From Chrysemys picta bellii (taxonomy: Eukaryota > Chordata > Testudines > Emydidae): 64,000 nt of DNA. Every line of letters starts with the position of its first letter. Within the stretch, counting starts at the first letter, position 1. Location of the stretch: NCBI RefSeq assembly GCF_011386835.1, contig NC_088791.1, positions 127,448,943 to 127,512,942 on the forward strand, in the 5' to 3' direction. A program made the position numbers and the translations under genes. Positions 54,541 to 64,000 of the stretch are shown piece after piece. The notes beneath the pieces are model-generated. The model worked only from the letters and a program-made list of their open reading frames with translations. It searched no databases and was not told the DNA's origin.

Positions 54541-55893
54541 ATGGACGTAGAAGCCCTCTACACCAATATTCCACACAAAGGTGGACTACAAGCTATCAGG
54601 AACAGTATCCCTGATAATGTCACAGCTAACCTGGTGGCTGAACTTTGTGACTTTGTCCTCACCCACAACTATTTCACATTTGGGGACAATATATACCTTC
54701 AAGTCAGCGGCACTGCTATGGGTACCCGCATGGCCCCACAGTATGCCAACATTTTTATGGCTGACTTAGAACAACGCTTCCTTAGCTCTCGTCCCCTAAC
54801 GCCCCTACTCTACTTGCGCTACATTGATGACATCTTCATCATCTGGACCCATGGAAAAGAAGCCCTTGAGGAATTCCACAATAATTTCCATCCCACCATC
54901 AACCTCAGCCTAGATCAGTCCACACAAGCGGTCCATTTCCTGGACACTACTGTGCTAATAAGCGATGGTCACATAAATACCACCCTATACCGGAAACCTA
55001 CTGACAGCTACACTTACCTACATGCCTCCATATTCCATCCAGGACACACTACACGATCCATTGTCTACAGCCAAGCTCTAAGATATAACCGCATTTGCTC
55101 CAATCCCTCAGATAGAGATCTTGTAGGTGCTGGTCTCTATCAAGCATTCTTAAAACTGCAATACCCACCTGCTGAAGTGAAAAAACAGATTGACAGAGCC
55201 AGACGAGTACCCAGAAGTCACCTCCTACAAGACAGGCCCAACAAAGAAAATAACAGAACACCACTAGCTGTCACCTTCAGCCCCCAACTAAAACCTCTCC
55301 AGCGCATCATCCGAGATCTACAACCTATCCTGAAAGATGATCCTTTATTCTCACAGATCTTGGGAGACAGACCTGTCCTCGCTTACAGACAACCCCCCAA
55401 CCTAAAGCAAATACTCACCAGCAACCACACATCACTGAACAAAAACACTGACCCAGGAACCTATCCTTGTAGCAAAGCCCGATGCCAACTCTGTCCACAT
55501 ATCTATTCAAGTGACATCATCATAGGACCTAATCACATCAGCCATACCATCAGGGGCTCATTCACCTGCACATCTACCAATGTGATATATGCCATCATGT
55601 GCCAGCAATGCCCCTCTGCCATGTACATTGGCCAAACCGGACAGTCTCTCCGCAAAAGAATTAATGGACACAAATCTGACATCAGGAATCATAATACTCA
55701 AAAACCAGTGGGAGAACACTTTAACCTGTCTGGCCATTCAATGACAGACCTGCGGGTGGCTATCTTACAACAGAAACACTTCAAAAACAGACTCCAACGA
55801 GAGACTGCTGAGCTGGAATTGATATGCAAACTAGATACAATCAACTCAGGATTGAATAAGGACTGGGAATGGCTGAGCCATTACAAACATTAA
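54541..55893 (+). CDS. PLE reverse transcriptase core plus GIY-YIG endonuclease (open part)
   Basis: A 450-codon open frame. Residues 1-9 (MDVEALYTN) are the RT motif-A region with catalytic aspartate at 2. The QVSGTAMGTRMAPQYANIFM block follows at about 54-73, and YIDD at 94-97 gives the other aspartates. From about residue 250 comes a basic linker with CSKARCQLCPHIY (a likely CxxC-type zinc site). GIY-YIG nuclease motifs follow: VIYAIMC at 348-354 and MYIG at 361-364, then GQSLRKRINGHKSDI with the catalytic arginine, and ending EWLSHYKH. PLE proteins nick target DNA with GIY-YIG and prime reverse transcription there. The ATG used is internal; the real protein started upstream. Confidence 0.88.
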   Translation: MDVEALYTNIPHKGGLQAIRNSIPDNVTANLVAELCDFVLTHNYFTFGDNIYLQVSGTAMGTRMAPQYANIFMADLEQRFLSSRPLTPLLYLRYIDDIFIIWTHGKEALEEFHNNFHPTINLSLDQSTQAVHFLDTTVLISDGHINTTLYRKPTDSYTYLHASIFHPGHTTRSIVYSQALRYNRICSNPSDRDLVGAGLYQAFLKLQYPPAEVKKQIDRARRVPRSHLLQDRPNKENNRTPLAVTFSPQLKPLQRIIRDLQPILKDDPLFSQILGDRPVLAYRQPPNLKQILTSNHTSLNKNTDPGTYPCSKARCQLCPHIYSSDIIIGPNHISHTIRGSFTCTSTNVIYAIMCQQCPSAMYIGQTGQSLRKRINGHKSDIRNHNTQKPVGEHFNLSGHSMTDLRVAILQQKHFKNRLQRETAELELICKLDTINSGLNKDWEWLSHYKH

Positions 55894-56348
55894 ATCTATC
55901 TCCCCTTGTGAGAATACTTACATTTCTTATCAAACTGTCTGTACTGGGCTAGCTTGATTATCACTTCAAAAAATTTTTTTCTCTTACTTAATTGGCCTCT
56001 CAGAGTTGGTAAGACAACTCCCACCTGTTCATGCTCTCTGTATGTGTGTATCTCCTCAATATATGTTCCACTCTATATGCATCCGAAGAAGTGGGCAGTA
56101 GCCCACGAAAGCTTATGCTCTAATAAATTTGTTAGTCTCTAAGGTGCCACAAGTACTCCTGTTCTTTTTTCTGGTTAGTTGACACTCACCGACAACATGC
56201 ACCATTGACTGACAGAGACTACATTGACAAAGTGGGTCATCGTGCAGACCCCACGGTTGAACGGTGGGATCAGCAACAAAGAAACCATTCCAAACGTCTA
56301 TAGCTGACCACTCATCACATTTAGGGTTGCTGCTGACCGATTCTGATC

Positions 56349-56712
56349 ATAGACTCATAGACTCTAAGGTCAGAAGGGACCATTATGATCATCTAGTCTG
56401 ACCTCCCGCATGATGCGGGCCACAAAAGCTGACCCACCCACTCCTGGAAGAATTCTGTCCCTTGACTCAGCTGTTGAAGTCCCCAAATCATGATTTAAAG
56501 ACCTCAAATCGCTGAGAATCCTCCACCAAGCGACCCCTGCCCCATGCTGCGGAGGAAGGCGAAAAACCTGCAGGGCCTCTGCCAATCTACCCTGGAGGAA
56601 AATTCCTTCCCGACCCCAAATATGTCGATCAGCTGAACCCCGAGCATGCGGGCAAGATTCTCTAGCCAGACAGATCTGGCAGTTGAGACCACACAGTGGT
56701 GCCATCCTGTGG
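56349..56712 (-). repeat. CR1 LINE 3'-end fragment
   Basis: The + strand starts CATAGACTCATAGACTCTAA then GTCAGAAGGGACCATTATGA, the reverse complement of CR1 terminal repeats and 3' untranslated region. It continues with AATTCCTTCCCGACCCCAAA, typical of one turtle CR1 subfamily. It lies inside the long-TIR transposon. Confidence 0.82.
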
Positions 56713-58078
56713 CTTTCTCGTCATCGGCCCAGCTTTGAGTTCTCCAACTCAACGTTGAGGGTTTGTCAGCATCCAAGCGCAATGTAATCAAAGTGAGCTA
56801 TGGAGCTTTTAGCATGCAGCAGAAGGGTCCACATGGACACTTAGTCTGCGGCAGGCTAAAGCGGGATAGATTTATACGAAGTGTTTGTGTAGCAGATGTA
56901 AGTGTTCATCAGTGTTAGCCTCTGATGAATTACACAGGTAAATATTCACAGTGCTGAAGTTACTTTTAAAGTTAATGCCATCAACCATTAGGACACAGAG
57001 AGGACAAATATTGTGACTAATGCACTGCCTGAACTTTTCTTTCTTCCCACTGCTCCATTAGTCCAGTACCGATGGGTTTTCTGCCTTTGACCCACACTTG
57101 GGAAGCAAATATCCTACTTGTAATTTTTTTCCCCCAGTGATTTGATGGTTCCACTTGCTGGCATAGTACTGTGCACATTTTTGGAATCCAGTGTTCTGTC
57201 TCCGCATTGGAAAGCAGAGGAGTCCTCAGGTAGAGCTCAGGAGGAACCTCTCTTTCCAGGCATGATTTTGGCTTCTTTTCCTTCCTTTCACTCTAGTCCA
57301 GTAGCAGTTCTGGTAGGGAGCAGTTATGCAGTTCTGGTAGAGAGAGGGTCTTGAAGGGAGAGGTTCCTTTAGCCAAGCAGTACCTTCACAGTGCTTCCAC
57401 ATTAGCAGCAGCTGTTGTATCAGGCCTTCTTCCTGCTCTCAGCTTAGCAGTTCTAGGAGGATCCTTTTGAGGGTCTTGATGCCTCTTTCAAAGGCAGAGC
57501 CTAGATTTCCAGAATATCAAAAGGCAGGAGAAGGTGGCAGAGAGATGTCATTCAGGAGCAAGGATCAGGTCACTTGCAAGGGAAAAAAATGCCATAAGTT
57601 TGGAAACCCTGCTTCAATCAGAGATGCTTCTAGCACCATTGCCTGTCCCCTTTCTTCATCATCTTTGTGATCATCTGGTGTTTCTACAGTTTTTCACATT
57701 TCCCTCTGTGAAAGGGACTCTCAGTTCAGGGACATCTGTGATTCCCATTCTGCATTGAAAACTGAAACCACCCGTTATCTAAGTAGTCTTTGTAAGTTCA
57801 AGGAGTCCATCCATACTCCACATCGATGTGTTGGAATGTTTTGAACACTATAACTGGCATTGAAAGCTCTCCCTTGTATTGAGAGCTTTAGTATTTTAGA
57901 TCATTGCTATAGATGATACTGACAGAAAGTATTACCTCACTTATTGGGGAGGCGACAGCTCTGTCCCATACTGTGTGGTCTTGTCTTTGGGGATGATGAG
58001 TTCTTCACTAAATGTTTCCAGTGGCACCTGTATCTGGTGGGCAGTAATTAAGACAAAGAAAGAAGTCCTCTCTGTGTT

Positions 58079-58336
58079 GTGTGTAAATGGATCAGACTTT
58101 GTATTCAATCCTGTGACCATGTGAGATTAACAAGACTGGATGGTCTGGTTGCTTGTGTGGCATGTTTCAGAAATGCTTCAGTTTCTGCCATCTGTGAAGT
58201 CACCTGGAGATTAATTCATGCCTTTACTCAACATCATTCTCTTAATTTAAGAGCTAAATTGCTCCACCCACCTCCGCACAGGTACTCTTTTCGGGAACTT
58301 GACTCTAGGGTTGACTCCAACCAACTAATGAATTAA
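58079..58336 (+). pseudogene. DIRS tyrosine recombinase C-terminal remnant
   Basis: The 85-codon frame contains SAICEVTWRLIHAFTQHHSL, which aligns with the C-terminal recombinase block of the DIRS element at 22.2 kb (ICRAVKWSSIHTSAAHYAI). The position of the nucleophilic tyrosine holds His here, so the active residue appears lost. It directly precedes the terminal repeat, as expected. Confidence 0.5.
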
Positions 58337-58564
58337 CTTGTTAGGTAATGCATTTTTAAACTGCCTCTCATTTTCCTAGTCTACACAAGTTTCACAGTCT
58401 ACTTGTTTGTGGTGACCAGTCCTTTAGTCTTGTTCCTTTTCTGGGGTCTGCTACTTCTCATCAGTCTCCTGAGAGTGGTAATCTGCAGAGACCATTCTTA
58501 ACGTAGAAAAAGGTTACCTCTCTGTAAATGGAGTTCTCCAAAATGTTTCCTGGGCAGATGTATG

Positions 58565-59837
58565 TGTGATGGGGTGTACAAACCCCACACTGGGCAACAA
58601 GGTGTTAAGGGATTATTTTGGGCTCAACCAGCCCCGCCCTGCCACACCTGCAGCAAATGCTCCATCTGCTGGAGGAATTACAAGGCAGGGAATTACTGTA
58701 GCTCATTTGGATGGCAGAGCTGGAGGTGAGCAGACACAGCAGCTGGAGCAGCCCACAGCTCCAGCAGCATAAAGCAGAGGGAAGCCTGAAGGCTCTGATA
58801 CAGCTGCCCAAAGGGGCCCTCCCTGAGGGAAGGGAGGATCCACCCCAGAGACAACCAGAGAGGAAAGTATCCTGGGGACCTTGGACATTGGTAACTCCCT
58901 TTTACTACTTTTAGTTTGGATTTCCCCACCAGGAGAAGGCCTGAGACCAGGGATGGGCAAACTACGGCCTGGGGGGCCGCATCCGGCCCTTCAGACAATT
59001 TAATCTGGCCCTCGAGCTCCCGTCGGGGAGCAGGGTCCAGGGCTTGCCCCGCTCTGCACATTCCGTGGCGCCATGCGGCTCCCAAAAGCAGTGGCATGTC
59101 CCCCCTCTGGCTCCTACATGTAGGGGGAGCCAGGGGGTTCCGTATGCTGCCCCTGCCCCAAGTGCCGCCCCTGCAGCTCCCATTGGCCGGGAACCGCGGC
59201 CAATGGGAGCTGCAGGGGCGGCACCTGTGGACAGGGTGGTGCACAGAGTTGCCTGGCTGCCCCTCTGCGTAGGAGCTGGAGGGGGACATGCCACTGCTTC
59301 TGGGAGCTGCTTGAGGGAAGCGCCACCCAAAGCCTACATCCCTGACCTCTTCCTGTGCCCCAACCCCGTGCCCCAGCCTTATCCTCCTCCCGCCCTCCAA
59401 ACCTCTCAGTCCCAGCCCGGAGCCCCCTCCTGTACCCTGAACTCCTCATTTTTGGCCCTACCCCAGAGCCTGCACCCCCAGCCGGAGCCCTCACTCCCTC
59501 GTGCACCCCAACCTCCAATTTCATTAGCATTCATTGCCCACCATACAATTTCCATACCCAGATGTGGCCCTTGGGCCAAAAAGTTTGCCCACCCCTGTCT
59601 TAGACTAAGCTGACCCCTGTGGGGGAGGGAAGGGAGATGAGAGGAAGGCGCCCATGGAGGATAGCCTTAAGCAGCCTTGGTTACCAGACTACTGGTAGCC
59701 CAAAGGGCCCTGGGTTGGAGCCTGGTGGAGTGGGAGAGCTCAGGCTCCCCTCCACACAACCTCCTTGGATGTCAAGTGTTGCAGCCGTGACCGCTAGGAC
59801 ATTCTCCCCAACCAGACCCCGAGTGAGGGCCATTACA
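58565..59837 (+). repeat. Solo LTR-like element interrupted by a hAT MITE
   Basis: It starts TGTGATGGGGTGTACAAACC and ends GTGAGGGCCATTACA. The flanks GTATG (58560-58564) and GTATT (59838-59842) match at four of five bases. Without the nested hAT the length is about 0.6 kb. It sits in the terminal repeat of a DIRS relic, whose sequence continues across it. Confidence 0.62.
58948..59597. mobile_element. hAT-type MITE, 650 bp, opposite copy of 45036-45532
   Basis: The ends CAGGGATGGGCAAACTACGG and, inverted, AAGTTTGCCCACCCCTG frame a GC-rich interior. The interior contains a palindrome around CATTGGCCGGGAACCGCGGC near 59180-59205, mirrored by CGCGGCCAATGGGAGC. The 8-base flanks (CCTGAGAC and TCTTAGAC) match at six positions. 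The overlapping open frames on both strands reflect the GC richness. Confidence 0.78.
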
Positions 59838-60095
59838 GTATTCTCACCCACTTTATAGCCTTTGACTGACGTTTTGAAGCATAAGAAGGAACTGAGTGCT
59901 TTCAGGGCCGAATGCTGTTGAAATGTATGTAGCCTGGCCCAATGTGTGGAACTGTATTTGAGCTTGTACAAAGCCCTACTGGTTGCTGCTTTCAGGATCT
60001 TTCTAGGGCATGTGGTGCTGAAGGACATACTCATGCTTCAAACAGCATGGGTCTGCAAGGGCAATAGGTCTGCAGTTGCAGGTTAGTAACCTACC

Positions 60096-63000
60096 TTTCC
60101 TTGGGTAATTTGACAAACTATGTTAACAGAATTATACTATATTACTTTTCTTTGCTAAAGCACAGCTGTACAATAAAAACTCTTGTTTTCCAGCAGTATT
60201 TTCTGTCTTGGTCCTCTGTCTGAAAAGACCATTTGCCATCTAGTGTGAGGGCTTAAACATTTATTTGATAGCTAGAGCGTAAAATATTTGTATTGCAATG
60301 TGCTAGTGCAGGGAGGTGCCCCTTTACCCATTGCATGGAGCTCTCAGTCCAGGCTCCCTGATGCCTACTCCTGTGGGAATTAAAAATTCTGCGCATAATA
60401 TTTTAAAATTCTGCATATTTTATTTGTCAAAATAACACAATATAATCATGCCAGTTTCGATTCTTGTAGTAATTTTTTTCAAAATATCTGTCAGCAATTG
60501 TCAGACAATGGGGATGCGGGAGGAGGTGGCTGAGTGGGGGTGCAGGGACACATGGGGACAGGAGCAGATGTGCCTGACTGAATTTTAATAGTATATCGGT
60601 ATCACTCATACCCTTAAGTTTAAATCTTGACACTTATACATTAAGCAAGTCAAATACCTATTTTAACCTATTTTAAGCAGAAATATTTATTCCATAAAAT
60701 AAGACTCTTTTCTCCTGATTATTTCTTTCAACAATCCCTACCTCTCAAGTCACCAGCTGGGAACTGGATGGAGTTGTCCTTAAAAAGTCAATGCTATTTC
60801 TGTATCAGCTGGAGGACATACTGTTCAGTGATGCAAGTACTCTCTATCTCCACCCATGTGATCCTACTCCTTTGTAGCACACTCTTCTTCCTCTCTATCC
60901 AGGGGAGAAGAGAAGTCAGGAGTAAGAGTAAGTGCTTCAGTTCAGTGCAGAGTACAATGAATGGACTTGTTAGAGTTGTTTTCCTTTTAAACTCTTCTTT
61001 ACATGCAAAGAGCTCAGAAAGCCATGCCTTAGGCTCTGGAAAATTGAAGTGTCATTAAGAAATCAGATTTTTTTTCTTCTTCTTTTGGTTTGCAGTAATC
61101 AACATAAAAATGTGTTATGCAGCTGGGAAGCTACTATATGTAGAAGATGCCATATGAGATCAATTTTAAAATCTTGAACCTGCATACATGTGTTTTTAAA
61201 ATAATTAGGAAAAAGTAGTACAAAATTACATTATAATTCATCCTGACCAAGATCAATGTGTATTCTAAAAGTTGTTTATTCTATAAATGCTTTGGTGGTT
61301 CCATTAGAGACGGGAGTACAGTTCATACGATCACTTTCTCTCTGTGTGTGTGGGAGGGGTGCGGGTGGGGTGGGGTGGGGGAACGTGTCTGTTTTTCAAG
61401 TGAGGGGATTGCATTTTTGACCGTAAAGGGCAAAGAACAGAAATTCTCCATTTTTTAAAAAAAAATGGAAAGGCATAGTGCACTTCTTGGCCTCTCTGGA
61501 AAAATGATGTAGAAGTGTGGTCAGCTGTCTGGCAGTGAATGTAAGGATTTTTTTGAACATCCACTCTCCTTTAAACCACAGTTCAATGGTGAGTTTAAAG
61601 ATTAGGTTGTGGGGCTCCCCTTCCCCATTTTCCTGGGGTTATTTAGTTCTAGCCCACGTAAATAAGCACGGGCAGAAAGCACTGCTGCTGTTGGCAGGCC
61701 TCTAGCCTGTTGAGGCAAACTAAAGGAAAGTCAGCTGTGCAGTAGAGTGCTGAATCTAGTGCCTTATATAGTATGCATGTAGTATATAAATCAGAAAATT
61801 TTACCATTCCTGTCTTTTTTTTTGTGAACTGGCAATTTCTCTCTCCTCTCACAAATTAGAGTATTTCTTTCTCTTCCCTCTATTAGGCTTGTACTCTCCA
61901 GAGAACAATTTTGTTTCTAATTCCTGGAAAGTTGGCATGCTGTCACAGGCTGCAGGTTCCAAATGCAACTAAGGGTTTAAGTGCTACTGACCGTTGGAAA
62001 ACATTTCCTTAATTGTAGTGCTACAACAGTTATTTATTATTTGCAGTAGGATTGCCCTGGTATTCAAGAGCAATTTTAGAAAACCTTTCTCCAATAAATC
62101 AAGGTGCACAGCTGGATCTTGCATTGTCTTGTTTCACCTCTCTTTTACTGTATCATTTCTTGTGAAAAGTGAGAGGGGAAAATTATTTGAGTTTCGTATG
62201 TGATGCCTCATTGAAATTCTCCAGTAGAGAATAATGTTGTTTCCAACTTGGATGTACCTAAGAAGCTCCTTCTGGTTCCTATCAAATTCAGATGTTAAAT
62301 CAAAAAGCAGTGACCCTGGTCAGTCACCGAGAATATGCTGATTTTTGGCAGTGTTGATGTAGCACAGTAGGGAAAGAGCAGAGTAGTACACAGGATATAC
62401 ATACAAACATTAGTAAAGTATGCAGAACTTCCATCTTGGCATGAATGAATTTAAATGTTAGCACTCTCTTAATGTCCAGTGGCTGTTCAGTGTTCTGGTA
62501 ATTATGTGAGAAGAAATTTGTCGTAATTAGTTGTCTGAACCTTTTCCTTTCTGCTTCTTCCAGCGTTGATCAAGTTATGCTTCTTCCTTGAGGAGAGAAC
62601 AGGTCACGAGCCAGATCATTTTAGGTCCTATTTAAGTATCTGAAAACCACTATGAGATGAGTGAAAAAGAAGGTAGTAAAAGGGGGGAGAGGAAGGGGGA
62701 TCTCCAGAAGTTTTAGAATACTTCCACAAATATTTCTTTAAATATGGGGAGTGCATTTGCTTTCCTTAAACCTATACCAGCAGCAATTCTTTCAGGTACT
62801 CATGGCAAATGTGCTTTGGCTAACCTAACAAGTTAGTCTTTCAAAAAAATGTCAAGTGTAGATAACGGTTTGGGGCCTTCCATTCCTCTTGATGGTATTT
62901 CTCTACATGTCTTTTTGTGTGGGATGTACATGATAACTTTTGAAAACCACATCTGATTAATTCCAAAATTTCAGTAAATGTTCTGGGCATCAGTTGGCAG

Positions 63001-64000
63001 AATCTTGCTCACTTTTTAGTGAAAACCTCGAGAGGAAAATGAGACATGTAGAGCCCCTCATGTCTGGTTATCAAAGTCCACAGCTTTGAGCAGGTCTATA
63101 ATTGTCTGTAGATCGCAGAACCAATGGATGACAGCCATTAATACCTTTCCATATAAAACCCTTCTTTTGATCCCAGAGGAGGATGGAAGAGTGGAGGGGA
63201 GGATAACACATAAGAATCTGGGGGTGGAAGGGAATTGAGAGATGCAAGAATCCATTGGTGTGCTTGGGAATTTTGGCCTACCAAAGCAATAAAGTGCGCG
63301 CCTTTCTAGACATAGGTAGGCTTAGACAGGAGCAGTCCAAGGGAAATTGAGGGGCCCAGAGCATGACATGGACAAATAGACCCCTTTGGCATGAGGATGG
63401 GGTAGAGGTTCAGGGAGTCCCTAAAATAGAGGGGTCTGGAAGGGTAGTTCACGTGGTGGTGGGGGGGGGGGGGGGAAGTGGAGGAATGCAAGGAACCCCT
63501 GGTGTGTTTTTAATGAGCTCAGCCTACAGAAGCCACAAAGCGTGCGACCCTCTAGCCAACTGTAAAGACAAACTCTGTGATTCAGCAGCAGAACCAAAAC
63601 AAATATAAAAGTTAATCTGAACTTTGTCTTTTAGACTTAAAAGTTTATTCAAGGGGTTACGTTTTTTATGACCATCCTTCTCTGAGGAACAGATATTATG
63701 TGTGCTATTGTGATCTCTGCCTTTGTTACCTCAAGATTTTAGTACTGCAAGGTATTGTGTATGCACTTGCACACTAATATTTTTCTCCTGTGCTTTTGGT
63801 AAGTGAGAAGTACTTCGATGGGTGGGGTGGTGTATCTGGTCTAGAGGACTGTGTGAGGGCACATTTATTTAATTTGCCATTAAATAACTTCATCCTGTAA
63901 ATTGATTTTTTTTTAAATATATTTTATTAGTCTTATGCAAAGCCAACAAATACTTTTGTTCCTCAAACGTCTTTGCCCAAAGGGTATAATTTAAAAGGAT
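60096..64000. other. Non-coding stretch to the window end
   Basis: No further ATXN10 exon was recognised. Around 60380-60470 the sequence 'aattctgcgcataatattttaaaattctgc' is repeat-like. G-rich runs lie at 61350-61380 (GTGGGGTGGGGTGGGGG type) and 63457-63476. The open frames are short and unsupported. Confidence 0.5.

Larger units (their letters stand above)
53836..56170 (+). mobile_element. Penelope-like retrotransposon, 5'-truncated, 2.3 kb
   Basis: An 18-base target duplication TCTGGTTAGTTGACACTC flanks it (53818-53835 and 56170-56187, the first T shared with the terminal T run). The protein region begins without its N-terminus at about 53850, runs through RT and GIY-YIG to a stop at 55891-55893, and is followed by a 280-base tail ending in AGTACTCCTGTTCTTTTTT. 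The tail is the sequence found as hairpins at 10.7 and 23.5 kb. This is the best preserved PLE in the window. Confidence 0.9.
53583..56896. mobile_element. DNA transposon with long terminal inverted repeats, hosting a PLE and a CR1 end
   Basis: The left arm 53583-53700 and the inverse of the right arm 56790-56896 align over about 110 bases (for example left GTCCGTGTGGACTCTGCTGC against inverse-right GTCCATGTGGACCCTTCTGC, and left TAAATCTACCCC against TAAATCTATCCC). Between them lie a PLE (53836-56170) and a CR1 end (56349-56712). Without these the element is roughly 0.6 kb. An AGATG adjoins both edges. The superfamily is not determined. Confidence 0.6.
57130..60095 (+). mobile_element. Second DIRS-type element, 5'-truncated, heavily decayed
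   Basis: The region from about 58490 to 58564 joined to 59838-60095 has the DIRS right-end layout: AAAGGTTACCTCTCTGTAAA and GGAGTTCTCCAAAATGTTTC at the inner side, and GCAGGTTAGTAACCTACCTT at the outer end. Upstream, 58079-58336 encodes a recombinase C-terminus-like segment. Sequence from 57130 to 58000 is probably older recombinase and pol sequence but is hardly readable. A solo LTR (58565-59837) splits the terminal repeat. It is a different, older family than the 17.7 kb element. Confidence 0.5.

Noticed and set aside
58693..59400. A 235-codon minus-strand frame
   Set aside because: It crosses a hAT MITE and an LTR boundary and has low-complexity composition.
1..64000. CRISPR arrays, bacterial operons or ribosomal RNA genes
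   Set aside because: None seen; spliced exons, LINEs, SINEs and LTRs show this is vertebrate nuclear DNA.
47355..64000. ATTCT pentanucleotide array expected in a later ATXN10 intron in humans
   Set aside because: No such array was found; the corresponding intron is probably outside the window or lacks the repeat.

Overview
Organism and locus. This is vertebrate nuclear DNA, AT-rich and overwhelmingly non-coding. It is most likely from a turtle, probably a cryptodire. The evidence is a tRNA-derived SINE with a CR1-like tail, abundant CR1 LINE ends, Penelope-like (PLE) retrotransposons with a GIY-YIG endonuclease, DIRS-type tyrosine-recombinase retrotransposons, PIF/Harbinger and hAT transposons, and several endogenous retroviruses. 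Only two convincing host exons were found, at 44245-44341 and 47190-47354 on the + strand. They encode consecutive parts of ataxin-10 (ATXN10) and have matching splice phases. Most or all of the window is therefore probably intron of ATXN10, although the sequence far upstream could be intergenic.

Layout. 1-2808: minus-strand gammaretrovirus-like provirus (LTR, tRNA-Asn primer site, broken gag and pol) running off the left edge, with a palindromic MITE inside gag. 2815-15330: CR1 ends, hAT-type elements, a tRNA-SINE, a solo LTR with a nested hAT, a PLE hairpin, and a long antisense CR1 reverse-transcriptase relic. 15582-26940: the decayed coding sequence of a large, poorly characterised protein family, split by two DIRS elements, a PLE hairpin and a young 2.69 kb non-autonomous retrovirus with apparently identical LTRs. 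26941-34798: mostly plain sequence with two CR1 fragments. 34799-42881: a PIF/Harbinger element with a transposase relic (+) and a Myb-like partner relic (-), broken by a hAT, an inverted PLE dimer, a MITE and a solo LTR. 44245-47354: the ATXN10 exons. 48018-60095: an LTR, a hAT, a long-TIR element carrying a PLE with a 450-codon RT/GIY-YIG frame, a CR1 end, and a second DIRS relic broken by an LTR that is itself broken by a hAT. 60096-64000: nothing recognised.

How the parts relate. Insertions are nested up to three deep and many have intact target-site duplications, so their relative order can be read directly. The most notable item is the compact retrovirus at 23979-26669. It keeps LTRs, primer site, splice donor and polypurine tract, but only a matrix-like gag and a very short two-hydrophobic-segment env, plus an unexplained leader reading frame and two tandem triplications. 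All functional statements rest on reading the sequence and on recalled family features; no database search was possible.
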